DNA from: Mesorhizobium sp. WSM2240
GTDB taxonomy: Bacteria > Pseudomonadota > Alphaproteobacteria > Rhizobiales > Rhizobiaceae
NCBI RefSeq assembly: GCF_040438645.1
Contig: NZ_CP159253.1
Span: 372,001 to 436,000 of the forward strand
Length of the DNA stretch: 64,000 nt
Direction: 5' to 3'
Numbering within the stretch: position 1 is the stretch's first letter; every line of letters starts with the position of its first letter. Below the pieces are notes generated by a model. That model was not told where the DNA came from, did no database searches, and worked only from the letters and a program-made list of their open reading frames with translations. The translations under genes were made by a program, and so were the position numbers. Positions 17,165 to 25,410 of the stretch are shown here, piece after piece.

Positions 17165-18333
17165 GCCGCAATCCCAGTGGTGGAAAACCGCCGCCCCGCC
17201 TGGCCGCGCGGCCCGTGTTCGACGGCATCTAGGCGTGCGGCCAGCCGCTCCAGCGCGCCCAAGCCGCCCGCATCGCAGAGGTCATCGAGATGCGGCAGGA
17301 TTCCGGCCATGGCTCGGGTAAGGGGCCGATAGCGAGGGTCGGCGGCCAGTGGCGTCGCCCAGACCAGACGGTGGCTGAGCCGCGCCATGCGCTCGATCGC
17401 GTGGATCATTTCCGCTGGGTCGCCGCGTTCGAGCCCGTCGGACAGGATCACCGTCACCGCGCCTCGGACCAGCGCTGCATAACGTGACACCGACAGGAAT
17501 TCATCGAGCGACGAGCCGATGCGGGTGCCGCCGTCGAAATCGAACACCATGTCCGCCAGGCGGCCGAGCGCCTGATCGGGGTCGCGATGCCTGAGCATGC
17601 CCGTCACCCGGCTGGGGCTGGTGCCGAAGCAGAAACACTCGACCCGCGGCCGCGCGCGCACGAGCAGATGTGCAAAACGCAGATTGACTTCCGACTGCGC
17701 CTTCATCGAACCGGAGACGTCGATCAGGAGCAGCAGCTTGCGCGGACGCTCCGGCCGCGCCATCCGCATCATGCGCAGCGTCTCGCCGAACGTGGCGCGC
17801 GCGGCCCTGCAGGTGCGGGCAAGGTCGATCCGTGGTCCGGCTGGCGACCGCGCCCAGTTCCGGCTCGTCATATGAGGCAGGGAGGCGATCCCGCGCCGGA
17901 TGCGAGACAGCGTTTCGGCGTCGTTCATGCGGCCGAAAGTCTTGCGTCCGCGCAACAAATCGTCGGCCGCGGCCTTGCCGGCAGCGTCGCCGTCCAGTGG
18001 GTCCAGGGGAGGCTGATCGCCTTTTGGCGGCGACGGTTTGGCGGCCTCGTCATCTTCGTCCGGTGCGGCCTCGATCACGGCCACCTGACCGAACCACGCC
18101 TCGAACACCGCGTCGTAGATCGGGAAATCCGCCGGCGAACCTATGAGCGTGACACGACCGATCCTGGCAAGATCGGATATGCGGCGAGGCGGAGCTGCCC
18201 GCACCGCCTGGAGAAAGCAAACCGCCCGGCCCGGATCTGCCGCAAGGCCAGCCTCCCTCAACGCCGCCGGAAAGCCGGCAAGCAGTTCGGCCGCCATGAA
18301 CGCCGGCCGGGAGCGGGGAGCAGTATTTGCCAT
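17161..18333 (-). CDS. VWA-domain protein, CoxE-like
   Basis: A 390-residue protein of the CoxE family. An N-terminal helical region (LLAGFPAALREAGLAADPGR) precedes an acidic linker near 105-130 (EDDEAAKPS). The C-terminal von Willebrand A domain has the MIDAS motif DVSGSMKAQSEVN and a conserved Thr/Asp pair (FDGGTRIGSSLDEFL). In Oligotropha, CoxE works with the CoxD AAA ATPase to mature the molybdenum centre of CO dehydrogenase. Here it overlaps the MoxR/CoxD-like gene (TGATG), matching that pairing. Confidence 0.9.
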   Translation of the reverse strand: MANTAPRSRPAFMAAELLAGFPAALREAGLAADPGRAVCFLQAVRAAPPRRISDLARIGRVTLIGSPADFPIYDAVFEAWFGQVAVIEAAPDEDDEAAKPSPPKGDQPPLDPLDGDAAGKAAADDLLRGRKTFGRMNDAETLSRIRRGIASLPHMTSRNWARSPAGPRIDLARTCRAARATFGETLRMMRMARPERPRKLLLLIDVSGSMKAQSEVNLRFAHLLVRARPRVECFCFGTSPSRVTGMLRHRDPDQALGRLADMVFDFDGGTRIGSSLDEFLSVSRYAALVRGAVTVILSDGLERGDPAEMIHAIERMARLSHRLVWATPLAADPRYRPLTRAMAGILPHLDDLCDAGGLGALERLAARLDAVEHGPRGQAGRRFSTTGIAA

Positions 18334-19187
18334 CACAACACGCCCGCCTTCTGGATGGCGGCAAAGTCCTCCTGATCCTTGACGAGCAGGCCGAGCGAGC
18401 GTTGCAAGGCTTCGGGCCACGCGGCGCCGTCGCGGTGGAGTACTTCCGCCGCGCGCGCCCAGTCGATACTTTCCGAGATGCCCGGCCGCTTGATCAGCGG
18501 CAGCCGCCTGATGCTCGCCACCGCATCAACTAGCATTTCGGCTGCTTCCGCGGCGACGCCCGGCGCGTGGCGCTCGATGATGGCGCGCTCGCGCGCCCGC
18601 TCGGGATAGTCGATCCAGTGATAGAGGCAGCGGCGGCGCAGCGCGTCGTGCAGTTCCCGCGTCCGATTGGAGGTCAGGATCGCCACCACAGGCTGAGCGG
18701 CCCGCACGGTCCCGATCTCGGGAATGGAAATCTGGAAATCCGACAGGAATTCGAGCAGGAAGGCTTCGAAGGCGTCGTCGGCGCGGTCGATCTCGTCGAT
18801 CAGCAGCACCGTCGCGGAGGCATTGCGCAGCGCCTTGAGCAGCGGCATTTCTATCAGGAATTTTTCCGCGTAAAGATCCGATGTCTCGACCTTGCCGCTA
18901 CGCTCCGCGACCCGCACGTGCAGCAATTGCCGTGCGTGATCCCAGTCGTAGAGCGCCTTTGTCGAATCGATGCCCTCATAGCATTGCAGCCTGAGGCATT
19001 CGCGGCCGAGAATGGCGGCGAGCGTCTTTGCCACCTCGGTCTTGCCGACGCCTGGCACACCTTCGAGAAGCAACGGCTTGCCGAGCTCGAGCGCGAGATA
19101 GAGCGCCGTCACCAGTGTCTCGTCGGCCAGATAGCCGGCGGCGGCAAGCTCGGCGTCGAGCCGATCCTGTGTCAGGGGCGAGGGCAA
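18333..19187 (-). CDS. MoxR/CoxD-like AAA ATPase
   Basis: A MoxR-family AAA+ ATPase of about 284 residues. Walker A is GVPGVGKTE, Walker B is TVLLIDEIDRADDAFEAF, sensor 1 is VVAILTSNRTRELHDALRRR, and sensor 2 lies in the C-terminal lid. The start is uncertain: the open frame continues upstream through the EthD gene, and a TTG at 19187 just after that gene's stop (19201) is the most natural choice. CoxD-type partners use ATP to remodel the molybdenum enzyme before metal-site maturation, with the adjacent CoxE-like protein. Confidence 0.88.
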   Translation of the reverse strand: MPSPLTQDRLDAELAAAGYLADETLVTALYLALELGKPLLLEGVPGVGKTEVAKTLAAILGRECLRLQCYEGIDSTKALYDWDHARQLLHVRVAERSGKVETSDLYAEKFLIEMPLLKALRNASATVLLIDEIDRADDAFEAFLLEFLSDFQISIPEIGTVRAAQPVVAILTSNRTRELHDALRRRCLYHWIDYPERARERAIIERHAPGVAAEAAEMLVDAVASIRRLPLIKRPGISESIDWARAAEVLHRDGAAWPEALQRSLGLLVKDQEDFAAIQKAGVL

Positions 19188-19200
19188 GCCTTTGATCCGC

Positions 19201-19509
19201 TCAAAATTGCTGCTTCTCGTCGCACACCATGCGGAAGCGATTGGAGCAATGGGCGGCGGCGTCGCCGCCCGCCTCCTTGCCCGCTTCCGTGCTGAACGCC
19301 GCGGCCATTGCCGCTTCGTCGTCGAAGTACATTTCGGACATGCCATCGAACGGAGCGTCGGCATTTTCGGCGCGCAGCACGTTCGATGTATACTTCCTCA
19401 GGCCCGGCAGGTTGCGCGCAAACGCAACGTGGTCTTCGAGAATCCATTTCCTGAAATCCTGGAAGCTCATGCCATCCTTGCGCTTCATCAGGGCCATCAC
19501 TTTGATCAT
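19201..19509 (-). CDS. EthD-domain protein
   Basis: A 102-residue ferredoxin-like (dimeric alpha-beta barrel) EthD protein. It opens MIKVMALMKRKDGMSFQDFRK and keeps the LPGLRKYTSNVL and EMYFDDEAAMAAAF segments. EthD-fold proteins assist degradative oxygenases or rearrange reactive intermediates. GAAGGA precedes the ATG. It sits inside the molybdenum-hydroxylase operon, after the catalytic subunit and before the maturation ATPase, which suggests a role on the reaction product. Confidence 0.87.
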   Translation of the reverse strand: MIKVMALMKRKDGMSFQDFRKWILEDHVAFARNLPGLRKYTSNVLRAENADAPFDGMSEMYFDDEAAMAAAFSTEAGKEAGGDAAAHCSNRFRMVCDEKQQF

Positions 19510-19528
19510 GTCATTGTCCTTCGCTGGT

Positions 19529-20539
19529 TCAATTTGTCTGGGCGCGCAGGGTGTCGAGCCCGCGCAATATCTTTTCCGGCGTGATCGGCATCGAAGTGAC
19601 GCGCACGCCGCAGGCGTCGAAGATCGCATTGGCGATCGCCGGGATGGGTGAGTTGGCGGTCATCTCGCCTATTCCCTTGGCGCCATACGGCCCGTTCGAG
19701 GCCGGGCGTTCAATGATCACCGAATCCATTTCGGCCAGGTCGCCGGGGCCGGGCATCAGATATTCGGAGAAGTCGAGCGGCCCGTGCGAGCGGTCCGGGT
19801 AGTAAGGTTCGGTGGTCTCGTAGAGCGCGTGGCTGATGCCCATCCATGCCCCGCCGACGATCTGCTGGTGAGCCAGTGCGGGATTGACGGCGCGACCGAT
19901 TTCATAGGCATTGGTCATCTTGAGAACGGTGACCTCGCCGGTCTCATCGTCCACTTCCACCTCGGCGACGGTGCAGGCATGCGCCTGGCATGAATCCGGG
20001 TCCATCTCGCCGGTCTCCGGAACGACCTCGCTCTTCGGTTTCAGGAAGATGCCGCGGCCGGAAATGGTCTTGCCGTGCTTGAAGTGGGCGGCGAGCGCGA
20101 CATCCAGCACGGCGATGCCTTTGTCCGGCGCGCCGTTCACATGGATACGGCCCTTCCCGTCGGTGACGAGGTCCCCGGCATCGACCTCGAGTTCGGTAGC
20201 CGCGATACTCATCAGCACCTCGCGGGCTTCACAGGCCGCCATGATGACAGCGTTGCCGATGCGGTGCGTGCCGCGCGAGGCGAAAGTGCCCATGCAGTGA
20301 GGCCCGGTGTCGGTGTCGGCGGTGTCGACCATGACGGTGTCATAGGGCACGCCGAGCGTTTCGGCGCAGATCTGCGCCGCGACGGTCTTGATGCCCTGGC
20401 CGAGATCGACGCTCGACAGCGTGATGACGAAACTGCCGGTGGTGGTTGCATGGACCAGCGCCTGGCTCGGATCACCGCCGAGATTCATGCCGGTAGGGTA
20501 GTTTACGGCGGCGACGCCGCGTCCCCTAAGCCTGGCCAT
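19529..20539 (-). CDS. Molybdenum hydroxylase large subunit, C-terminal half (separate polypeptide)
   Basis: A 336-residue protein equivalent to the second molybdopterin-binding half of the xanthine dehydrogenase large subunit. It has SSVDLGQGIKTVAAQICAE, GTFASRGTHRIGNAV, and the catalytic Glu in GAKGIGEMTANSPIPA, where the Glu acts as general base in family members. The ATG at 20539 lies 14 bases inside the preceding gene and has its own GGGAGG six bases upstream, so it looks like a true translationally coupled subunit and not a frameshift product. It would need to pair with the N-half at 20526-21902. Confidence 0.9.
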   Translation of the reverse strand: MARLRGRGVAAVNYPTGMNLGGDPSQALVHATTTGSFVITLSSVDLGQGIKTVAAQICAETLGVPYDTVMVDTADTDTGPHCMGTFASRGTHRIGNAVIMAACEAREVLMSIAATELEVDAGDLVTDGKGRIHVNGAPDKGIAVLDVALAAHFKHGKTISGRGIFLKPKSEVVPETGEMDPDSCQAHACTVAEVEVDDETGEVTVLKMTNAYEIGRAVNPALAHQQIVGGAWMGISHALYETTEPYYPDRSHGPLDFSEYLMPGPGDLAEMDSVIIERPASNGPYGAKGIGEMTANSPIPAIANAIFDACGVRVTSMPITPEKILRGLDTLRAQTN

Positions 20540-21902
20540 GGCTTGCCTCCCGCTTCAGCGAAGACATCGATGCGAATTCCTGCGGTAGCGAATGTCCGGT
20601 CTGTTTCGCGGCCGCCTGGATGACCTCGACGAGGGCCGCTCCTTCCACCTTCTTGCGATGCGCTTTCATATCGCCGTCGCGATAGGCGTTGATGAGCCGG
20701 AACTGCATCGGATCCATGCCGAGGAAGCGCGCGACCTGGTCCATCTGCGATTCCAGCGCGAAGTCGCCGATAGTCACGCCGAAGCCGCGCATGGCCGAGG
20801 ACGGCGTGCGGTTGGTGTAGACGCAATAGGCATCGACATGAACGTTGGGGATCGTGTACGGCCCCGGCATGTGCGCCGCAGCCTTGGTGGTGCCATAGGT
20901 CGAGTGGCGGCAATAGGCGCCGGCGTCGACATAGAGCGTAACTTTGCGGGCGACGATGCGCCCGTCCTTCATCACGCCGTCCTTGATGTAGATGCGTTCG
21001 GCGGCGCGCGGCGACGACACCTGCATCTCCTCGGCGCGGCTGTAGGCATACTTCACGGGCCGGTTGGTGAGCATTGCCCCCAGCGCCGCGATCGGCTCGA
21101 CCATGACGTCGACCTTGCCGCCGAAGCCGCCGCCGACAGTGCCGCCGACGAGGCGCAGCTTGTTGAACGGCACGCCGAGGATCAGCGCCATGTTGTCGAG
21201 CGTGAAGTAGAGCGCCTGCGTATTTGAATGGACGGTGACGCGGCCGTTGCCTTCGGGCTTGGCGATGCAGCCGGTCGTTTCGGTCGGCGCGTGCTCGATC
21301 GGTGAGGATTCGTAGCGATGCTCGATGATGTGGTCTGCTCCGGCGAACGCCTTATCGACGTCGCCGAAGCGGATGCGCCGGCAATTGTGGCCCTCATAGA
21401 CGAAATAATTGGTGCCGTGCTTCTTGAAGGGCGTCGATGTCATCGCCTCCTCGACGTCGAATACCGCCGGCAGGTCTTCATAATCGACGACCACGCGGCG
21501 GGCGCCTTCGAGCGCCGCCTGCGGCGTCTCGGCAAGCACGGCGCAGATCTGCTCGCCCCTAAACAGCACTCGATCTTCCGGCAGCACCGGCTCATCGTCC
21601 GGCTCGACGCCGATCAGCTTCAGGATCGTGTACCAGTTGTTGGGCACGTCCTTATGGGTCAGCACCCGCACCACGCCGGGCACTTGCATGGCCGGCGCAA
21701 CGTCCAGATTGCGGATCAGCGCATGGTGACGGGTGGAGCGCACCATTTTCAGGTGCAGCATGCCGGGAAAGCTGAAATCCTCGTAGAACTGCGTGCGACC
21801 GGTGACGTGACCGCGCGCGTCGGCGCGCTGGACGCTCGTGCCGACCACGTCGAGTTCGGCCTCGCGCTCGGCTGAAAAGAAGCTAGCGTCGATCTTTTCC
21901 AT
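20526..21902 (-). CDS. Molybdenum hydroxylase large subunit, N-terminal half (xanthine dehydrogenase family)
   Basis: A 458-residue protein covering the fumarylacetoacetase-like a/b hammerhead domain (VGTSVQRADARGHVTGRTQF onwards) and the first molybdopterin domain, with VGGTVGGGFGGKVDVMVEP and PSSAMRGFGVTIGDFALE. The AYxCSFR loop of form I CO dehydrogenase is absent, so this is a xanthine-dehydrogenase-type hydroxylase of unknown substrate. The protein ends at about 460 residues, whereas most relatives continue to about 750; the rest is the next, overlapping gene. Nine bases separate it from the iron-sulphur gene. Confidence 0.92.
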   Translation of the reverse strand: MEKIDASFFSAEREAELDVVGTSVQRADARGHVTGRTQFYEDFSFPGMLHLKMVRSTRHHALIRNLDVAPAMQVPGVVRVLTHKDVPNNWYTILKLIGVEPDDEPVLPEDRVLFRGEQICAVLAETPQAALEGARRVVVDYEDLPAVFDVEEAMTSTPFKKHGTNYFVYEGHNCRRIRFGDVDKAFAGADHIIEHRYESSPIEHAPTETTGCIAKPEGNGRVTVHSNTQALYFTLDNMALILGVPFNKLRLVGGTVGGGFGGKVDVMVEPIAALGAMLTNRPVKYAYSRAEEMQVSSPRAAERIYIKDGVMKDGRIVARKVTLYVDAGAYCRHSTYGTTKAAAHMPGPYTIPNVHVDAYCVYTNRTPSSAMRGFGVTIGDFALESQMDQVARFLGMDPMQFRLINAYRDGDMKAHRKKVEGAALVEVIQAAAKQTGHSLPQEFASMSSLKREASHGQA

Positions 21903-21911
21903 GGTACTTCC

Positions 21912-22406
21912 TCAAGCTGCCCGGGCAGAGCCGGCAGCGCCCACGCGTTTGGCTGCGTCGAGCACTGCGTCGATGATCGCCTCGTAGCCGGTGCAGCGGC
22001 AGACATTGCCGGAGATGGCGCGGACGGCGTCTTCCCGCGTCGGGTCGGGGTTTTTCGCGAGCAGGCCGGCGGTCGCCATGATCATGCCCGAGGTGCAGAA
22101 GCCGCATTGTGTGGCGAAGCCTTCCAGGAATGCCTCCTGGATCGGGTGCAGCCCCTGCGCCGGCGTCAGCCCCTCGATCGTGTCGACGCGAGCGTCGTCG
22201 ACGGTTTCGACAGGCACCATGCAGGACATCACGGTCCGACCGTCCAGCAGCACGGTGCAGGCGCCGCAAGCGCCCTGGTCACAGCCGCGCCGCGTACCGG
22301 TCAGCCCTTGGCTCTCGCGCAAGGCGTCGAGCAGGGTGGCGCCCGGCGCGACCAGCATCTGCCGCTCGGCACCGTTGATGGTTAGCGATACGACTGCGTG
22401 CTTCAT
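21912..22406 (-). CDS. [2Fe-2S] subunit of molybdenum hydroxylase (CoxS-like)
   Basis: A 164-residue small subunit. The plant-type cluster ligands are CDQGACGACTVLLDG plus a later Cys, and the second, C-terminal helical cluster uses CGFCTSGM and GNVCRCTGYEAI. It passes electrons from molybdopterin to FAD in the medium subunit. Full length for the family. Located between the medium and large subunit genes of the operon. Confidence 0.95.
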   Translation of the reverse strand: MKHAVVSLTINGAERQMLVAPGATLLDALRESQGLTGTRRGCDQGACGACTVLLDGRTVMSCMVPVETVDDARVDTIEGLTPAQGLHPIQEAFLEGFATQCGFCTSGMIMATAGLLAKNPDPTREDAVRAISGNVCRCTGYEAIIDAVLDAAKRVGAAGSARAA

Positions 22407-22440
22407 GGCTTCCTCCCGGTGACTCTGTCTTCGATGCTGC

Positions 22441-23250
22441 CTAGTCGCCGATCAGCGCGCGCCTGATGTGGACCGGCGTCACGCGTCTGCGGTACCAGGC
22501 GCTGGCATAGGCGTCGTCGAATGGCTCGATGTCGTTGCCCGCCGCTTCGGCTGCGGCCATGACGCTTGCGCGGTCGAGGGTCTGCCCGAGCAATTTTTCC
22601 TCCACCGACTTGGCCCGCACCGGATGCCTGGCAACGCCGCCCAGCGCGACGCTGCAATTGGCAACCTTTCTGCCTTCGACCCCGATCACTGCCGCCACCG
22701 TGACGATCGAAGCGGAATTGAAGGCGCGGCGCGTAGCCTTGACGAATTTGAAGGTTCCCGGCGCAGGCAGCGTGAAGGAAATCTTGGTGACGATTTCGCC
22801 TTTCGCGACGCCATGACGGACAAGGCTTTCGACAGGCTCGAAGCGCGCCGCGCCGCCATCCGCGACGGCGGCGGTGGCGCCGAGCGCAATGAGGCAGACG
22901 GCAAGATCGCCATAGGGTTGCTCGACGAAAAGGTTGCCTCCGACGGTGGCCATGTTGCGGATGGTCGGGGATGCGATCGTGTCGATCGCCGGCCCCAGGA
23001 AGGCGAGCTCCGGCCTCTCCTGCAATTCGCTAAGTGAGGTGGCCGCGCCGATGGAGACCTTGCCGTCGCTGACAAAGATTCCGGAGAGACCGGCCTTGCG
23101 GAGACTTACCAGCGTATCGAAGCTGTCCGTGCCGTAATTCAGAACCGGCATCACTACCGTACCGCCGGCCATCAGCGCCGCGCCGGGATGCTTGGCCAGT
23201 GCTTCCTGTGCGAGGGCGAGCGAGCCCGGCACGATTACCGCCTGCAACAT
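22441..23250 (-). CDS. FAD-binding subunit of molybdenum hydroxylase (CoxM-like)
   Basis: A 269-residue flavoprotein of the CO dehydrogenase medium-subunit family. FAD motifs AGGTVVMPVLNYG near residue 30 and TIRNMATVGGNLF near 100 are visible, with a CODH_C domain at the end (VAAVIGVEGRKVANCSVALG). The ATG at 23250 follows GAGGA, so a 16-residue upstream extension is discarded. First gene of the eight-gene operon; its promoter region faces the GntR gene and contains a palindrome. Confidence 0.93.
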   Translation of the reverse strand: MLQAVIVPGSLALAQEALAKHPGAALMAGGTVVMPVLNYGTDSFDTLVSLRKAGLSGIFVSDGKVSIGAATSLSELQERPELAFLGPAIDTIASPTIRNMATVGGNLFVEQPYGDLAVCLIALGATAAVADGGAARFEPVESLVRHGVAKGEIVTKISFTLPAPGTFKFVKATRRAFNSASIVTVAAVIGVEGRKVANCSVALGGVARHPVRAKSVEEKLLGQTLDRASVMAAAEAAGNDIEPFDDAYASAWYRRRVTPVHIRRALIGD

Positions 23251-23290
23251 CGGTGTCCTCCCAGACGAGAGTGGGCTTTCCGCCTCTTGA

Positions 23291-23307
23291 TTATCCATTA
23301 TCGATAA
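23291..23307. promoter_or_regulatory. Palindromic operator candidate between GntR gene and molybdenum operon
   Basis: TTATC-N7-GATAA (23291-23307) overlaps a perfect 10-base palindrome TTATCGATAA (23298-23307). AT-rich in a GC-rich genome and placed 41 bases before the operon's first ATG, as expected for autogenous GntR-type repression. Confidence 0.55.
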
Positions 23308-23407
23308 ACAAGAATTATTTTGTCAACCGCGATGGCGGGAAATATGATGCTGCATTGCGCAAGCGGCGAAGCGGCGACCTTGAAGGCGGAACGGGCGGAC
23401 AGTGGGC

Positions 23408-24097
23408 ATGAACCAACTGCGCAAGATCGGATCAGCGGATACAGCGCCGGAGGCGGCGTTCGTGAACGTTCCCCTGCGCCAGCGGCTCAAGGAGGCGCTG
23501 CTGCGGCGCATACTGGGCGGCCACTACCATCCCGGCGAACGGCTGGTGGAATTGCGGATTGCGCAGGAATTCGGGACGAGCCAAGGTCCAGTACGCGAGG
23601 CGCTGCGCGAGCTGGAGGCGACCGGCCTCGTCACCAATTTACCGCGGCGCGGGACATATGTCGCCGAGGTGATGGGCGAAGGGCTGCGCGAGATCTATGC
23701 GGTGCGCGGCGCGCTCGAGGAGCAGGCGACCAGGACCGCCACGGCCAAGCGGAGCTGCGATCTGGCTCTTCTGCAGCGCGAGGTCGACATGATGCATGCG
23801 GCCGCGCTGGCGGCCGATACGCATGGCGTGGTCGAGCATTCGGTAAAGTTCCACCGTGCCATCATGCAGGCGGCCGGCAACCGGCTGCTGCTCAACATCT
23901 GGCAGTCGCTGCAGATCGAGACCCGCACCACCATCACGATGCTGGTCGAAGGCCTCGACCTTGTCGAGATCGCCGACAGTCATCAGCCGATCGTCGACGC
24001 GATCGCGAGCGGCGACGCCGAGCGGGCGGCGTGCGTGGCGCGCGAGCACCAGGAATATTTCGAGCGGCTGCCGGTGCCGACGCGCACCGGATCCTGA
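23408..24097 (+). CDS. GntR family regulator, FadR/FCD subfamily
   Basis: A 229-residue repressor-type protein. The winged helix covers residues about 20-85 (RQRLKEALLRRILGGHYHPG, then TSQGPVREALRELEATGLV), and the FCD ligand domain follows with the metal-site pattern seen in EHSVKFHRAIMQAAGN and ADSHQPIVDAI. FCD regulators commonly bind carboxylic acids. Divergent from the molybdenum operon, so it probably controls it. A GTG six bases upstream is an alternative start. Confidence 0.92.
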   Translation: MNQLRKIGSADTAPEAAFVNVPLRQRLKEALLRRILGGHYHPGERLVELRIAQEFGTSQGPVREALRELEATGLVTNLPRRGTYVAEVMGEGLREIYAVRGALEEQATRTATAKRSCDLALLQREVDMMHAAALAADTHGVVEHSVKFHRAIMQAAGNRLLLNIWQSLQIETRTTITMLVEGLDLVEIADSHQPIVDAIASGDAERAACVAREHQEYFERLPVPTRTGS

Positions 24098-24112
24098 GTT
24101 GCGCGTCCGGCG

Positions 24113-25210
24113 TCAGTCCGCCGGACGAAAATGCTTCGAGAGTTTCAGGCCCTGCGCCTGGTAGTTCGAGCCGAGATCGGTCCCGTAGAGCGCTTTCGGC
24201 CGCGACAGCATGTGCTCGTAGACGAGGCGGCCGACGATCTGGCCGTGCTCGAGGATGAACGGCACTTCGTGGCTGCGCACTTCCAGCACAGCGCGGCTGC
24301 CGGTACCGCCGGCGGCCGAATGGCCGAAACCGGGATCGAAGAAGCCGGCATAGTGCACCCGGAATTCGCCGACCAACGGATCGAAAGGCGTCATCTCGGC
24401 GGCGTAGAGCGGAGGCACGTGCACCGCCTCGCGCGACACAAGGATGTAGAACTCGTCCGGGTCGAGGATGAGTTCGCCCGCCCCGCCGCGATTGTAGAGC
24501 GGCTCCCAGAAATCATAGACGCCGTGGGCGGCGCGCTTGTCGACGTCGACCAGGCTGGTGTGGTGCTTGCCGCGATAGCCGATCAGGCGGCCGGCATCGC
24601 CGCTGAGGTCGATCGAGAGCGCTATGCCGCCGCCGGAAATGTTCGGCATTTCGGATGCGACCAGCGTTTCGCCAGCGTGCAGCCGGTGAAGCTCCGTTTC
24701 CGAAAGCAGCGCGTTGCCGATGCGGAAGCGGATCTGGGAAAGCCGCGAGCCGGTGCGCGCGATGATCGGGAAGGTGCGGGGGCTGACCTCCAGATAGAGC
24801 GGGCCGGAATAGCCGGCCTGGATCTTGTCGAATTCCTGGCCGCGATCGGTCATGACGCGGGTGAAGATGTCGAGGCGTCCGGTCGAGCTTTTCGGATTTG
24901 CCGAGGCCGACACGCCGGCCGGCAGGTTCAGGCTTTCGAGCAGCGGCACGATGTAGACGCAGCCGGTCTCGAGCACCGCGCCGTTTGTCAGGTCGATCTC
25001 GTGCAGCTTCAGCCGATCGAGCTTTTCCGAAACGCGACAGTTCGGTCCCGGCAGGAAGCTGGCGCGCACCCGCCAGGCTTTCTCGCCGAGCCTCAGGTCG
25101 AGGCTTGCCGGCTGGATCTGGTCCGCGTCGAGCGCTTTGGCAGACACCAGCGCGCCGGACTGAAACAGCCCCGCAATGTCCTGGTCCGGAAGAATGCCCG
25201 TCTGCCGCAA
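24113..25210 (-). CDS. dcd: 2'-deoxycytidine 5'-triphosphate deaminase (double-domain form)
   Basis: A 365-residue protein with two dCTP deaminase/dUTPase-fold halves. The first has QIQPASLDLRLGEKAWRVRA, ANPKSSTGRLDIFTRVMTD and the EFDKIQAGYSGPLYLEV segment; the second contains GGAGELILDPDEFYILVSRE and RAVLEVRSHEVPF. This long form is annotated as dCTP deaminase in alphaproteobacteria and would feed dUMP synthesis. The start is TTG at 25210, with AAGGAG ten bases before it. It is divergent from the SAM-II-metZ unit. Confidence 0.87.
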   Translation of the reverse strand: MRQTGILPDQDIAGLFQSGALVSAKALDADQIQPASLDLRLGEKAWRVRASFLPGPNCRVSEKLDRLKLHEIDLTNGAVLETGCVYIVPLLESLNLPAGVSASANPKSSTGRLDIFTRVMTDRGQEFDKIQAGYSGPLYLEVSPRTFPIIARTGSRLSQIRFRIGNALLSETELHRLHAGETLVASEMPNISGGGIALSIDLSGDAGRLIGYRGKHHTSLVDVDKRAAHGVYDFWEPLYNRGGAGELILDPDEFYILVSREAVHVPPLYAAEMTPFDPLVGEFRVHYAGFFDPGFGHSAAGGTGSRAVLEVRSHEVPFILEHGQIVGRLVYEHMLSRPKALYGTDLGSNYQAQGLKLSKHFRPAD

Positions 25211-25298
25211 GCGCGTCCGCTCCTTTAAAATATCCGGCGAGGTTTAATGAAGCCGGCAATTGACGCAAGCCGGCCGTGGGTCTAATGGACATTTATCC

Positions 25299-25351
25299 CG
25301 TGGTGATTTGGCCGGTCGGCTTGCAGCCACGTTAAATAAATCGCTAAAGGG
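25299..25351 (+). ncRNA. SAM-II riboswitch upstream of metZ
   Basis: Hallmarks of SAM-II: a P1 stem of CGTGGT (25299-25304) with GCCACG (25326-25331), the internal GATTTG-GCCGG stretch, then GTTAAATAAATCGCTAAAGG, whose AAAT...CGCTAAA-GGG end matches the conserved pseudoknot side of the class. SAM-II elements control metA and metZ genes in alphaproteobacteria. It begins 112 bases before the metZ ATG and is followed by an intrinsic terminator, so SAM binding probably cuts metZ expression. Confidence 0.85.
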
Positions 25352-25361
25352 CCGTTGATGG

Positions 25362-25391
25362 ACCGGTTGCGATTTTCGCGGCCGGTTTTTT
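25362..25391 (+). terminator. Intrinsic terminator between SAM-II element and metZ
   Basis: ACCGGTTGCG (25362-25371), loop ATTTT, CGCGGCCGGT (25377-25386), a 10-bp stem with two G-U pairs, then a T-run to 25391. It ends 19 bases before the metZ start, so it is well placed to serve as the expression platform or a premature stop. GGGGA (about 25400) is the metZ ribosome site. Confidence 0.8.
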
Positions 25392-25410
25392 GTATTTTGG
25401 GGACAGCGCA

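Noticed and set aside
17161..23250. Aerobic CO dehydrogenase (coxMSL-DE) operon
   Set aside because: Subunit and maturation layout fit, but the large subunit lacks the form I active-site loop AYxCSFR and is split; xanthine-dehydrogenase-type hydroxylase is safer.
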